From Prionailurus bengalensis (lineage: Eukaryota; Chordata; Mammalia; Carnivora; Felidae): a DNA stretch of 64,000 nucleotides. The position numbers were made by a program, and so were the translations under genes. Numbering within the stretch: the stretch's first letter is position 1; each line of letters opens with the position of its first letter. Under the pieces are notes generated by a model that saw only the letters and a list, made by a program, of their open reading frames with translations, had not been told where the DNA came from and did not search any database. The stretch covers positions 143,528,566 to 143,592,565 of the forward strand of contig NC_057345.1 in assembly GCF_016509475.1 (NCBI RefSeq). Reading direction: 5' to 3'. Shown here one piece after another: positions 21,885 through 33,125 of this stretch.

Positions 21885-22385
21885 AAAAGTATATTCATCA
21901 TCTCTTGCTCTGTGACAAATGACTTCACAAACTAGAGGCTTGAAATAATAGTAAACATTATCTCAGTTTCAGAGATTTCTATCTCCAGTTCCCAGGAATT
22001 GGAGTGGTTGTGCCTCAGGATATCTTGTGAGGTTGCAGGCCTGTGAAGGGGGTGCCAACATAGGAAGGCATGATTGGGGCTTGGGGATTCACTTCAAAGC
22101 ATCTCATTTGACATGGTTGGTGAGTTGCTGTTGGCAGTTGCCAAGAAGCCTCACTGTGTCTCAGTGAAGGTGTTTTCATGGACTGCTTGCTTGTGCCCAC
22201 AACAAGGAAGTTGGATTTCCCCAAAGCAAGCAAGCAGTCTGAGAGGCAGGAAGATGGGAAACGCAATGTCTTTTACTCCCTAGTCTCAGAAGTCCTATAC
22301 TATCACTTCTGTGATGTCCTATTGGTAACACAAGGCAGGCCTGTTTGTTATGAGTGGTAACTACACAAGGCATGAATAAGGCTCT
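21885..22385. mobile_element. Old interspersed repeat, family unassigned
   Basis: The pattern CTCTGTGACAAATGACTTCACAAACTAGAGGCTTGAAATAATAG followed downstream by TTGTGAGGTTGCAGGCC, GACTGCTTGC and CACTTCTGTGATGTCCTATTGG resembles a repeat common in mammalian genomes (gctgtgtaacaaa...acttagtggcttaaaacaac type). I cannot assign the family from memory. No coding potential is implied by the overlapping frames here. Confidence 0.5.
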
Positions 22386-23434
22386 TTGGGGCTCTTTTGG
22401 AGTCTTTTAAAAAAAATCTTAGATTGTTTTTTTTCCTTAGATGCTTTTCTCTTTCTAATGGTCAGATAACAGAAATTTACAGCTTCCTTAAGCTCATACA
22501 TGGAGTGGAATATATGGAAGACCAGAGTTCTCAGTTTGGTTAGGAGAACTCATACACCTTAGGGTAAGGATTTTCTTAGGGCTAATGAAAATATTTAAAT
22601 TAATAAAAATGAATATACTAATTGGCCTCTATTACTAGCCATATGTATTACTGTTAAAATTTTTGAGCTCTGAGATAACTTTGTAGGGAGATGAATTATA
22701 ATTAGAGGTCCACCAATGGAGAGTCTAATCTAGTATTTGAGGCAGATTTATTGTTCATAATCTCTTCATTATATGAGAGATTCTCTTGGAGACTTGGTCA
22801 GTTGCCTGCCCTAAGATAGCTTAAATAAACTCTGCACAGCATCCCTTGTGAATTCATACTTATTGTCTTGATAGTTGGAGGTTTTGGTTTATTTTTAGAT
22901 TTTAAGTTTGGCATAGGATCCTATGGGAGAAAGTTCATTACTTTCGGTAATCTGTCATTACAGTTCATCTGACAGATGACCCATGTTTATTTTTGGGATG
23001 CCTTCTACATGTTCGTACAGAGTTTACATTCTGTACTTACTTGCCTTGATGAAGACCTTGACCTCCCTCATTGTGTTTTAACCTTGGCGAGATCTTTATG
23101 GCTGACCTTGCACTTCTCAGAACTTCTTTGTCGTTTCCTCTGGGCCTCCTGAATAGTGACCATTTAATAATAGCAGTTGAAGGCAAGAGCTGTTCCTCTC
23201 AATGGATAGTAATTAGTTGTTACAGCCCATATTCCAGTCATCTGAGATGGGGCTGCTTTCTTTATTTTTATTGAAGACTATCTAGCTCCTTTTGTTGTTG
23301 TTGGCTGATAAAATTTGACGAAGAGGGAAATGCTCATTTGAGGATAGGGCTATTCTGACTTTAAGGAGAGGTGGCTGGGACACAGAAGACGTGGGCACTG
23401 TTCCTACTTTATTGTGGCTGTGTTGGGCATATAA
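22386..23434. other. Unassigned DNA
   Basis: AT-rich, with no frame above 67 codons and no recognised repeat. Confidence 0.45.
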
Positions 23435-23605
23435 GAGAACATGGTGAAATCAAACAGCCCAGGATCCAGGTCAGGGATCGGGTTCTGGTTCCAGCCTTCA
23501 CACTAACTGGTTGTGTGACATGGAACAAATCATTTCCCCTCTCTCTGCACCAGTTTTCTGATACATTAAATGAAAGGTGTAAACCAAGTTATCTTTATTG
23601 CTCTT
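23435..23605 (+). mobile_element. MIR SINE fossil
   Basis: Sense MIR core: GGTTGTGTGACATGGAACAAATCATTTCC and CTCTCTGCACCAGTTTTCTGA match the expected order. A 93-codon frame over this region is translated repeat. Confidence 0.75.
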
Positions 23606-25120
23606 CTGCCCCTAAAGTTCTGTTAAAACTTGGCTGTTCTTCTAATAGATGACATTAAATGTTATGAGACCAGTCCAGTCTAATTCTTCAGCTTGAGGGT
23701 TTGAGAATCAGTCTCTTAAAAGAAGTTCTTTGGGCATTTAGTGGTGATGGGAAAAGTCTGGTCCCTCATGACAGGTATAATTAGTGGAAGATTTTCTCTA
23801 TGAACAGTTTGGGAGAGCTTGACTTTGTTCCAGAATGTAGATAGAAGAGTAGAATTGAGTTTGTTGTTTCTGAAGCACTTCAGCTCAGTGGGATTTTAAA
23901 GGAAATCCCTAGTTAGAGAGGATTATTTTTTAACTCTTAGAAATCTGGGAAATGCAAGTTCAACCTAATTTATGAAGCATGATTTATCTCTGTAGTGCTT
24001 TTTCACTGAAAACCAGGCACAGGATTGGGTGAAGGTTTGTCTGCGTTGGAGAAGTAGGCTAGGAGATGTTCTTGGTATACAAAATAGAATTTCCTAGGTG
24101 TTGTGATTGGTTGAAACTATGGTTGATCGGCAAAATTCTGGGCATATAGAAGATTTGCTTCTAGGTACTTTTCCCTTTCAGAGTGATGTTCAGCATAGAA
24201 AACATCTCCGTTATGTATGTAATAGTCATTAAATTAATAGTACATGAATGAATGAAGAGATTTAGTAACAGATTTATCATTAAAAGAGATAGGCTGCAAG
24301 GGGGAAATCTTTTACCCTAAATTCTGAAGATTGGAGTGGGGGATTAACAACTTTGAGGCTGGGGTATTGTTTTTTTCAAGTGCTAAAAGGGAGAGAAACT
24401 ATCATGGTTGGCATATGGGTGACAGTTTCAGTCATCAGGGCTCTGTAATATATTCAACCATTCATTTGCAACAAAAATCACGTACTATGGTCTTTAGCAC
24501 TTAGACTTTCTTCATCAGATAGTACTTTGACAATGCCAGAAAACTGAGTGATGATCTTGTTTCAGTTGTCAATATTAGTTTAGAAGATGTGAGTTCTACC
24601 AATGGGTAATTTCAGTTGAGGTGTTTGAAAAAGAGGTAGATAACTGCAATGAAGGTCAGGTAGGCAACTGAAAGTCTTAATTTTAATGGCTTTGCATTTA
24701 TTACGTAGGTTGAATTAAGGCTGAATAACTTGAGGCAGAGCAATTGGAGACCGGTGAGAACATGCTTTGCAGTTGATTTTCTCTGGGCACCCCCTCACTG
24801 CCATTTGGTTAAACCTACTTTCCTTCTATTTGAATAGGGATTTAGGCCCATCTTTCCCCTTTGTCTCCAGATTCCATTCCACACTCTGCTCTGTACACCC
24901 CTCTCCTCACCAAGCCCACATTTATAGACTCTATCAGAGGCCTCCTTGCTCTTTTCCAGTTTTGGTTAGCCTGTTGAAATCAGAAAGCAGGGGGTGAATT
25001 GGCACCTGCTTTCTGTCCTGCTCCCAGCTGCTCTTGCCTTTAGGGCTTGACATGATCGCCTCTCTTCACTGTTGCTATTGACTTGGAACTATAGTTTTCC
25101 TTTGGTGGATATGAGATGTT
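23606..25120. other. Unassigned interval
   Basis: 1.5 kb of unique-looking DNA. The 76-codon plus frame at 24767-24997 lies in a pyrimidine-rich stretch and has no domain. Confidence 0.45.
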
Positions 25121-25132
25121 AGTCAAGTTTTC

Positions 25133-25342
25133 TTTTTTTTTAAACGTTTATTTTTTTGGGACAGAGAGAGACAGAGCATGAACGGGGGAGGGGCAGAGAG
25201 AGAGGGAGACAGAATCGGAAACAGGCTCCAGGCTCTGAGCCATCAGTCCAGAGCCTGACGCGGGGCTCGAACTCACGGACCGCGAGATCGTTAACCTGAG
25301 CTGAAGTCGGACGCTTAACCGACTGCGCCACCCAGGCGCCCC
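25133..25342 (-). mobile_element. Young felid CAN SINE with perfect TSD
   Basis: The TSD AGTCAAGTTTTC is perfect (25121-25132 and 25343-25354). It has the GAGCCATCAG variant and the GACTGCGCCACCCAGGCGCC head complement seen in the 4261 and 6049 copies. The body is close to consensus. Confidence 0.99.
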
Positions 25343-25549
25343 AGTCAAGTTTTCAATATATACATGTTTTTCATACAAACAGCTCAGTTATTTTTATTGT
25401 TTCTGTAGTGAGTTAAGTCATTGGAGAGCTGAGTTTTACTGCTTTCTAGCACCCAAGCATAGTACTACCTATTTTTGTTAAAGAACCTTTTCAGGGAGGA
25501 AGAGCTTTGAGATTGTATCAGTTTGCAGTGAATGAGAAGTAGTATCCAG

Positions 25550-25790
25550 AGCACTGACCAGATGTTGGAGACCAGACAATTCAAGTCAAGTCCACCATTC
25601 ACTGCTGGCCAGCTTTGCTACCAGTAGTGGCTCTTTCAGACCCTGAAGGGATAGGCACATGCCCTGGAGCAGAACCCCATATAACCCTAAGTCTCATGCC
25701 TGAAGATGGGGGTTAGTAAGTGTTATAAGATCATGTGTATGCTTAGAACAGGCGTTGGCACGTGGTAAGTATTCAGTGACGGATTATGAT
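25550..25790 (+). mobile_element. MIR SINE fossil
   Basis: TTCAAGTCAAGTCCACCATTCACTG and the downstream GGGGGTTAGTAAGTG...TTAGAACAGGCGTTGGCACGTGGTAAGTATTCAG (about 25708-25775) fit the sense MIR head and tail. Confidence 0.6.
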
Positions 25791-26196
25791 CTGGTCTAAT
25801 CCATTCATATTTGGGGAGGAAAAAAATAGTAGGCGGGAATGTCAAGTTTAATGTGGATAAGAGTTTATTAGAAGGTCTTTCTGACCTCTGTGTGCGTCAT
25901 CTAAAGTTAAAGGTATATGTAGGACTTTGTTTTCTATCTCTGAATAAATCTTTAAACTCTTAGTTTCCTTATCTGCAAGTTGGAGATCCTCTTGGCTTTT
26001 CTTTGACCTTTGTGTTTTTTTAAGGTTTCAATGAGAAACAATTTGTGAAGTTTCAATCTGAATTTAGGGAAGACTTCTGGAAAACATCACCATTTGGCTT
26101 TCTCGTTGTAATTAACGGTTTAACTACAACTGGGTTGGGTTCTACCCCTCTGGGCTCCTGCCATTACTTTGTTATTGTTATCTTAAGAGGTTGGTT
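25791..26196. other. Unassigned DNA
   Basis: Contains a 60-codon plus frame that runs into the adjacent poly-T. No gene signal. Confidence 0.45.
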
Positions 26197-26765
26197 TCTT
26201 TTTTTTTTTTTTTTTAATTTTAAATAACTTTATTGAGATATAATCTTTATACTGTAAAATTTGCCTCTTTAAAAATTTAATTCAGTGGTTTTGAGTATAT
26301 TCTGAGTTGTGTAACCATTGCCAGTGTTTAATTGTAGACTATTTTTATCACTCCATAAAGAAACCCCTTCCCCATTATCTGTCACTCTCTACTTCCTCCT
26401 AAGAACCACACTTCTACTTTCTTTATAGATTTACTTCTTAGGAGTATTTCATATCAGATGGTATGTGGCCTTCTGGGACTTGGCTTCTTCCACGTAGCAC
26501 AAGCTTGTCAAGGTTCATCTGTGTTGTAACATGTATTCGTACTTCATCCCCTTTTAATGGCCGAATAATATTCCATTATATGGATATACTCCATTCTCTT
26601 TATATATTGATCAGCTGATGGATATTTGAATTGTTGTTTCTGCTTTTTGGTTATCGTGAATGATGCCACTGTGAACATTGATTCACAAGTTTTTGTGTGG
26701 ACATAGGTTTTCTTGGGACTTATTCTTGTTTTGTTTCTAGCTGAGCCTTCCAGTGCCAGGATCAT
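26197..26765 (-). mobile_element. L1M LINE 3' end
   Basis: The poly-T at 26198-26215 is the A-tail of a minus-strand L1. It is followed by ATAACTTTATTGAGATATAATC, TCAGTGGTTTTGAGTATATTC and TGTGTAACCATTGCCAGTGTT. The region 26544-26650 encodes the L1 ORF2 C-terminus on the minus strand (MEYIHIMEYYSAIKRG). 5'-truncated and degraded. Confidence 0.9.
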
Positions 26766-27319
26766 TTGAAGTCTGTATGTGTCTCTGGTACCATCAGAGG
26801 AGAGGAGGATTCCCCTGAAGTCAGGAGGATCTGTCCTGGGGAATTCTACAAGGCTGTCCCACGGACTGGTGGGATGTGAGGAAGGTGTTTTGAGCTAGGA
26901 ATGTCTGAGTGGACACACAGGCACAGCTGTGCAGTATGGCCTTTTGGGAGATGGGTCTGTCTCATCTGTAGGGGAAGAGCGATGTTAACTACTGAAAGTA
27001 TCTGCAGAAACTAGTGAGGATTAATGAGTGCACGTTGGCTGTTGTTTGCTCTTCCTTTGCTCTCCTCTCAGAGGTAGCCCTGCTGTAGGGTTTAATATAG
27101 TAAGATCTTTGAGGAAGCTAGAGAAAGGGAACTTGCACTGCTGTCTTGGGAATGGAGTATTGTCCTTTGCTTGGTTAGGACAAACGTAAATCTCCAGCAT
27201 TCTAGGTGGAGAGTACCAGGTTTTTGAAACTTTGGGGAGCATGTGATCAGCCACGTTATTGAAAGTCTGAGGCTCAGAGGACTGAGACCTTGAGAAGGAC
27301 ACCATATGGTCCTGTGAAA
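26766..27319. other. Unassigned DNA
   Basis: Two overlapping minus frames (27021-27305, 94 codons, and 27092-27370, 92 codons) occupy the same bases in different phases, which argues against either being real. Confidence 0.45.
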
Positions 27320-27500
27320 ATCTGCTGTCTGGAGTTGCAGAGATCTGAGTTGGAATCTGGTTTTTGCCAATCTCTCTGAAGTTACTTGATAGGAAGAGGG
27401 ATGGTTATTTGTCAGAATTGTAGGGAGGATGAAATAGGAGCTCAGTGTAAAGAATTTGTCACAGTGGCTGACACATAATAGATTATTTGTAAATATTAAT
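27320..27500 (+). mobile_element. MIR SINE fossil
   Basis: TCTGAGTTGGAATCTGGTTTTTGCC, TGAAGTTACTTGATAGG and GGAGGATGAAATAGGAGCTC, then TCACAGTGGCTGACACATAATAG, fit sense MIR from head to 3' end. Confidence 0.7.
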
Positions 27501-27671
27501 TCCCTTTTTCATGTGGTTCATTGCTGAGCTTGTAGGCAAGCTATCATCTTGGAGAGAGATTGGTGTGGAGGGCCAGTGTAACTTGTAACTGTTAGTATTT
27601 ATTTGACCTTAGATGTGACTTCACTTCCCTTTCCTGGAATTTGAAGTTCTGTGATAGTATTAAAATTCTTT

Positions 27672-27825
27672 GGGGAGCCTGGGTGGCTCAGTTGGTTGAG
27701 CATAACGACTCTTGATTTTGGCTCAGGTCATGATCCCAGGGTCGTGGGATTGGGCTCTGTGCTGAGTGTGGACCCTATTTATGATTCTGTCTCCCTCTGC
27801 CTCTCTCCCTCAAAAAAAAAAAAAA
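27672..27825 (+). mobile_element. CAN SINE, plus strand, short
   Basis: Sense copy starting GGGGAGCCTGGGTGGCTCAG and ending in 14 A (27812-27825). The segment between the tRNA-like body and the CT-rich part is shortened, giving an older and shorter form. It is the first plus-strand SINE of the window. Confidence 0.95.
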
Positions 27826-27932
27826 TTATCTTAGATATGCACCTGGTCTTATTTTTAGAATTCTAGGTGTGACTCTGGCCTCTTTTAAAGGGTTCTTGTT
27901 GAATATTATGCATTTCTTTTACCTTCTATAGT

Positions 27933-28139
27933 TGTTTTCTCCAATGTCGTAGCCACCAGCACCATATGTGGCTATTTGGATATAAATTAATTAAATGCAA
28001 AGAAAGCAACAAATTCAGTTTAACTGCACTAGCCACATTTCAAGTACTCAAGATCTACAGATGGTAATAACCTCCATATTTGTCAGTATAGACATAGAAC
28101 ATTGCTTTCATCTTAGGAAGTTTTATTGCCCAGTACGGT
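27933..28139. mobile_element. hAT-type MITE (MER family)
   Basis: CCAATGTCGTAGCCACCAGC, ATGTGGCTATTTGGATATAAATTAATTAAATG, GCACTAGCCACATTTCAAGTACTCAAG and ATAGAACATTGCTTTCATC match a widespread mammalian hAT-Charlie-type short element. I do not name the subfamily. Ends are approximate and no clear 8-bp TSD was found. Confidence 0.7.
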
Positions 28140-28829
28140 TTCTCTTTTGTAGAAGCTACAGAAGTAGGAACTTCAATAGAAGCTCATTCTTAGATTCATT
28201 TGTATGAATCTCTGTGAGGCTAAAACTTATTCTCTCACTCTGGATTACCAAAATGGTTGGTACCTGCAGTACTGACCCATAGTAGTGTCTCTGTTCAGGT
28301 ACTTGTTTCTCAAGTCTCCTTAAAGTTTCAAACTTAAAAGATACAAGATAAATTTAGCGTACATTTACCCTGTAAACAATCTCACCAGATCTCCAGACCT
28401 TCATCAAATCAGAGGGATTGATTTGTGTGCTTGGGTGAAAATTTATATGCAAGCATGTTCTCAAGTAGGATCATTTAGAAAGAATGTGTTTGAATTGAGT
28501 TTGCTTCAAGTAGTACTTAACACATGAATATCCTTTTCTATTTATAGAAACATCTAAACTAACAAGATTTATACATCGTTTTCAGAATTCTAGTACTTTT
28601 TTTAGTGCTGGAATGACTCTATGTCCATATCCTAACATGGACTTATAGATATGTCATGCTTATCGCATTTGGATGTAAATAACTGGATATTTGTAATATG
28701 TATTTGATTTTATGTTTTATGTTGTCTCTGTTTTTATTTTCTTCTCGGCATTGTATTGGTAGTGAGAAGATCTAATGTTTATTCCACCACTCCACACCCC
28801 TTTCTTGCTTTCTTATTAATTAAACATTG
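28140..28829. other. Unassigned DNA
   Basis: AT-rich, no frame above 60 codons, no named repeat. Confidence 0.45.
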
Positions 28830-29034
28830 TCTTTGGGAGTTGCTGAGAATGTGGAATAACCACAGTGTGGTTTTGGCTTTGGAGGGGCTCCTAGTTCCTC
28901 ATGTGTGAGTGAGGATGGTAATACATGGCCCATGTGCCTTCCTGCTCTGTCAGCGTATTTACCAAAATCTTAAGTGTGAGGTGCTGTGTAGACTGCTCAT
29001 TGTTATACCAACATCAAGTATTATCCCTTTTGAT
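28830..29034 (+). mobile_element. MIR SINE fossil cut by an L1 insertion
   Basis: Sense MIR: CCTAGTTCCTCATGTGTGAGTGAGGATGGTAATAC and GTGAGGTGCTGTGTAGACTGCTCATTGTTATACC. Its 3' end AAGTATTATCCC was used as the target of the L1 at 29035-30374. Confidence 0.7.
29017..29034. repeat. Left target-site duplication of L1
   Basis: AGTATTATCCCTTTTGAT. It recurs at 30375-30393 with one extra T, bracketing the L1. Confidence 0.92.
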
Positions 29035-30374
29035 TTTATCTTATTTTTTTAATATAATTGTCAGATTGGTTTCCCTATGACACCCAGTGCTCGTCCCAAC
29101 AAGTGCCCTCCTCAATGCCCATCACCCACTTTCCTCTCTCCCCCACCCCCCCATCAACCCTCAGTTCTCAGTATTTAAGAGTCTCATATGGTTTGCCTTT
29201 CTCTCTCTCTCTGTAACTTTTTCCCCCCTTTCCCCTCCCCCATGGTCTTCTATTAGGTTTCTCAAGATCCACATATGAGTGAAAACATATGGTATCTGTT
29301 TTTCTCTGACTGACTTATTTCACTTAGCGTAATACTCTCCAGTCCCATCCATGTTGCTGGAAATGGCCAGATTTCATTCTTTCTCCTTGCCAAGTAGTAT
29401 TCCATTGTATATGTAAACCACATCTTCTTTATCCATTCGTCAGTTGATGGACATTTAGGCTCTTTCCATAATTTGGCTATTGTTGAAAGCGCTGCTGTAA
29501 ACATTGGGGTACAAGTGCCCCCATGGATCAGCACTCCTGTATCCCTTGGGTAGATTCCTAGCAGTGCTTTTGCTGGGTCATAGGGTAGTTCTATTTTTAT
29601 TTTTTGAGGAACCTCCATACTGTTCTCCAGAGCGACTGCACCAGTTGGCGTTCCCACCAACAGTGCAAGAGCGTTCCCGTTTCTCTACATCCTTGCCAGC
29701 GTCTATAGTCTCCTGATTTGTTCATTTTAGCCACACTCTGATGGGCGTGAGGTGGAATCTCAGTGTGGCTTTGATTTGTATTTCCCTGATGAGGAGTGAC
29801 ACTGAGCATCTTTTCGTGTGTCTTTTGGCCATCTGGATGTCTTCTTTGGAAAAATGTCTATTCATGTCTTCCCATTTCTTCACTGGATTATTTGTTTTTT
29901 GGGTGTGGAGTTTGGTGAGTTTTTTTTATAGTTTTGTATACTAGCCCTTTATCTGATACGTCATTTGCGAATATCTTCTCCCATTCCCTTGGTTGCCTTT
30001 TAGTTTTGTTGCTTGTTTCCTTTGCAGTGCAAAAGCTTTCTGTCTTGATGAAGTCCCAGTTCAGTTTTGCTTTGAATTCCCTTGCCTTTGGAAATGTGTC
30101 AAGTAAAAATTGCTGCGGCTGAGGTCAAAGAGGTTTTTTCCTGCTTTCTCCTTAAGGTTTTGATGGTTTCCTGTCTCACATTCGGGACCTTCATCCATTT
30201 TGAGCTTATTTTTGTGTATGGTAAAAAAGAAAGTGGTCTAGTTTCATTCTTCATTGCTGTCTAGTTCTCCCAGCACCATTTGTTAAAGAGACTGTTTTTT
30301 CCATTGAATACTCTTTCCTGCTTTGTCAAAGATTAGTTGGCCATACATTTGTGGGTCCAATTCTGGGTTCTCTG
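29035..30374 (-). mobile_element. Young 5'-truncated L1 LINE
   Basis: 1,340-bp L1 read on the minus strand. The 3' end is at 29035, with a short T-rich remnant of the A-tail, then a C-rich 3' UTR complement. The C-terminal part of ORF2 spans about 29262-30374, with YDPAKALLGIYPRDTG, CPSTDEWIKKMWFTYTMEYY and SEISQSEKNRYHMFSLICG visible in one minus frame (stop near 29262). The frame shifts near 29600-29660 and continues in a second frame to 29809, so no active protein is possible. The near-perfect TSD and low divergence mark it as the youngest LINE here. Promoter and ORF1 are absent. Confidence 0.97.
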
Positions 30375-30393
30375 AGTATTATCCCTTTTTGAT
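30375..30393. repeat. Right target-site duplication of L1
   Basis: AGTATTATCCCTTTTTGAT, the partner of 29017-29034, differing by a single T. Confidence 0.92.
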
Positions 30394-31208
30394 GCGTAAG
30401 TGGAAGTGTGGGCTATTCATGAGATTTTTCATTGAGTTTTCTGGAGAGATTTTCAAGAGTGAGAAGAGTTGTGCCTTGGGGCCGATGAGATGGGAGAACC
30501 TATTCCAGGTGTTGAGATGTCTTGGGAAGGCTGGAATGGAACAGCCATGAGACCCACCCAGGCAGAAGACTGGAGGTGAAACCCAGCTATCTGTCCTTCT
30601 GCATTCTTGGAGGAAAAATGCAAACTTTATCAGCAGAGTGACATTGAGCCCTGCTGATGAAGAAGGGAGATTTGTTTAGAGACTGTTAAAGGTCTGTGCA
30701 GTGTGTCCATGTGCTAGGGATGAGCCATTTAAATCAGAAGCCACTGTCCTGTTTTGGGACAGGTGCTGGGATGTGGAAGCTAGGAACATAGTTGCAGCAC
30801 TTTGTTGGTTTATTGGTTTATCGTTAGTGCTTCCACGTTGTTGGTGAACTCTGATAGATAGGACTGTCGGGTAGCCTGTTTGCAGTGACTTCCTTTAAAA
30901 CTAGGATGGTTTGTAGTGAGGGAAATACATTTCCAAATGGTCTTACTTTGTCTAACTGGTCTCAGGGTTAGATATCTGGGCCATTCTGATGTATAGATCA
31001 GTGCTTGATTAAGTGAAGGGTCATATCGGAATAGGGTTACTACTCCATTGTTTGTTAAGCTCCTCATCCTTTAAATTTTTAAATTTGTATCTAGTGTTTT
31101 TAAGGATGTTAACATCATTTTTACTTCATTTTCCTTTTAAAACCCAACTATTTTAATTACCTGCTAAAGATGCAGTAGTACTAGAAGGGAATGCTTTGTC
31201 CCAGGTTT
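30394..31208. other. Unassigned DNA
   Basis: No element is recognised. An 85-codon minus frame (30810-31067) shows no domain. Confidence 0.45.
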
Positions 31209-31221
31209 AAGAAATAGTCTA

Positions 31222-31440
31222 GGGGCGCCTGGATGGCTCAGTAGGTTGAACGTCTGACTCAACTCAGATCATGATCTGACGCTTGTGGGTTTGGGCCCCG
31301 TGTCTGGCTCTGTGCTGACAGCTCAGAGCCTGGAGCCTGCTTTGGATTCCGTGTCTCCCTCTCTCTGCCCCTCCCCCACTCACGCTCTGTCTGTCTCTCT
31401 CAAAATAAATAAACATGATTAAAAAAATTAAAAAAAAAAA
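31222..31440 (+). mobile_element. Felid CAN SINE, plus strand, with TSD
   Basis: Complete sense copy from GGGGCGCCTGGATGGCTCAG to CAAAATAAATAAACATG and an A-rich tail. The TSD AAGAAATAGTCTA (31209-31221) recurs at 31441-31453 with one mismatch. Confidence 0.98.
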
Positions 31441-31510
31441 AAGAAATAATCTATTTCCAGGACCATGTGGGTGCCGTGCCGAATCCCTAGCTATGGTAAA
31501 GGGGATGCTA

Positions 31511-31539
31511 AAACAAAACAAAACAAAAAAACAAAAACT
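31511..31539 (+). repeat. (AAAAC)n simple repeat
   Basis: Short A-rich array with C interruptions inside unique DNA. Confidence 0.8.
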
Positions 31540-31879
31540 TGAAAGAGCAGTCTTAAATACTGGGAAGGATGGAGATACTGTGCATTCTGTCTTGACAGTT
31601 TTGAGTTGACTCTCTTCAATAGATAACAGGGCACACGGATGTGGGGAACGACACAGAACTGGTATAAAGGCAGTTGTTTGAAAGACCTTCTCTTAACTGA
31701 TCTAGTTGATAATTTCTCGAAGATGTCACAGTCCTAGAAAAAAGTAATGAAGTCTGTGAAGACGGTAGCTTTATGAAAATGTCTACAAGTATGTAAACCA
31801 GAAATAGATGCAGCCATATCGGAGGTAGGCCTACATGTGGACAAAAAGGTGAATCAAGGAAATGTTTCTGCTCCTACCC

Positions 31880-32081
31880 TTAGAACAGGAACCTAGTTAA
31901 TGACACTAGTCACTCCCTATTTGCTATTTTTATGGCATTCATTGCCTTTTAATTATAGCGGCTGCCTTCTCCTGGGCTTTGAGCAGCCAAGAATAAGGCC
32001 AGTTCATCTTTGTATCCCCAGCATTTAGCACGGTGCCTGGCACCTAGAAGGCTTTCAGTAAGTATGCATTGAATGAATGAA
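31880..32081 (+). mobile_element. L2 LINE fossil, 3' end
   Basis: ATCTTTGTATCCCCAGCATTTAGCACGGTGCCTGGCACCTAGAAGGCTTTCAGTAAG... (32008-32063) followed by GAATGAATGAA is a well-preserved L2 3' terminus in sense. The upstream limit is approximate. Confidence 0.8.
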
Positions 32082-32550
32082 CCGTTTGTACGTGCAGAAC
32101 CGGATCTCTGTGTTTCAGCCAAAGGAGCCATTGTCCACCTCGGTGAGTGTGCTGCTGGGAAAGTTTTGTGCTTGTGTGGTGATTGTAGCAGCCGAAGTCT
32201 TCTGTAAAATGTGAAAACACCTTCAAATGACTACTCTGTGATCTTCATGAAGACAGCAATATCTTATCCGTGCTCTACTACTTGTACATAGTAACTTCTA
32301 CCTGTATCTAGTAACTTCTCAGAAATTCATGAGGTACTTGGAACCTTAGAATGTTTTATGACCCTGGTGTGGAGAAGCAGGAATGAGGTTGAAGGAGCTT
32401 CACACCCTGGGCTCTCCCCACTCTGTACTTTTATTCACTTTTTTTTCCTTTCACCTGGAATGCCTACCCTCTTGCTTTCCTGTGGCTGTGCCCTAATAGA
32501 TTACTCTGGAGGTTATAGCCATCCTTCTGGGCTGAGCTTCTATCTCACTT
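32082..32550. other. Unassigned DNA, possible old L2 trace
   Basis: CACCTGGAATGCCTACCCTC near 32453-32472 hints at a second degraded L2 body fragment. Otherwise nothing. Confidence 0.35.
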
Positions 32551-32570
32551 GTGTTAAAGACCGTTTTGTT

Positions 32571-32776
32571 TTGTTTTTGTTTTTGTTTTTTTTTAGTTTT
32601 TACTTGTGAAGAGAGAGCATGAGCAGGGGAGGGGGGGAGAGAGAAAGAATCCCAAGTAGGATCTGCATTGTCAGCATAGAGCCCGATGTGGGGCTCAAAC
32701 TCATGAACCATGAGATCATGACCTGAGCCGAAAACCAAGGTTCAGACACTTAACCGGCTGAGCCAACCAGGCGCCC
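32571..32776 (-). mobile_element. Felid CAN SINE, diverged
   Basis: Minus-strand copy with a (TTTTG)n-like tail at 32563-32595 and the head complement GAGCCAACCAGGCGCCC at right. Flanks TTAAAGACCGTTTT and TAAAAGACTGTATT look like a decayed TSD. Confidence 0.95.
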
Positions 32777-33004
32777 TAAAAGACTGTATTTTGGATCAGT
32801 GGGGAAAATGTTTTTTTTTTTCCTTCCCCTTAGACCCAGTACAGTTGGTTTGCAGATGACTGTGTAACTTGTTTTACACAGTGTCTCTTACACTGTGGCG
32901 ACTTTACAGTATCTGTGATACCACCCCAGTTTGAGAGCATGAAGGGTAGCAACAGGGAGATACTATTGGCATTGTCAGTTGCTAACTGTGCAGTTTGTTT
33001 ATGG

Positions 33005-33125
33005 CTAATCACTAAGACTGAGCCTTAGTTTTTATAAGCAAAATGGAAACTTGGCCTGACCGAGTGGGAGAATGTATACAATGTTTAGGGGAGGCTCTCA
33101 GTAGGTGCTTAATAAGTACTTGAGA
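33005..33125 (+). mobile_element. MIR SINE fossil
   Basis: GAGCCTTAGTTTTTATAAGCAAAATGG and GGGGAGGCTCTCAGTAGGTGCTTAATAAGTAC resemble the sense MIR core and 3' end. Confidence 0.6.

Noticed and set aside
29262..29660. 132-codon minus frame as a cellular gene
   Set aside because: It is the C-terminus of L1 ORF2 within a 5'-truncated insertion bounded by a TSD.
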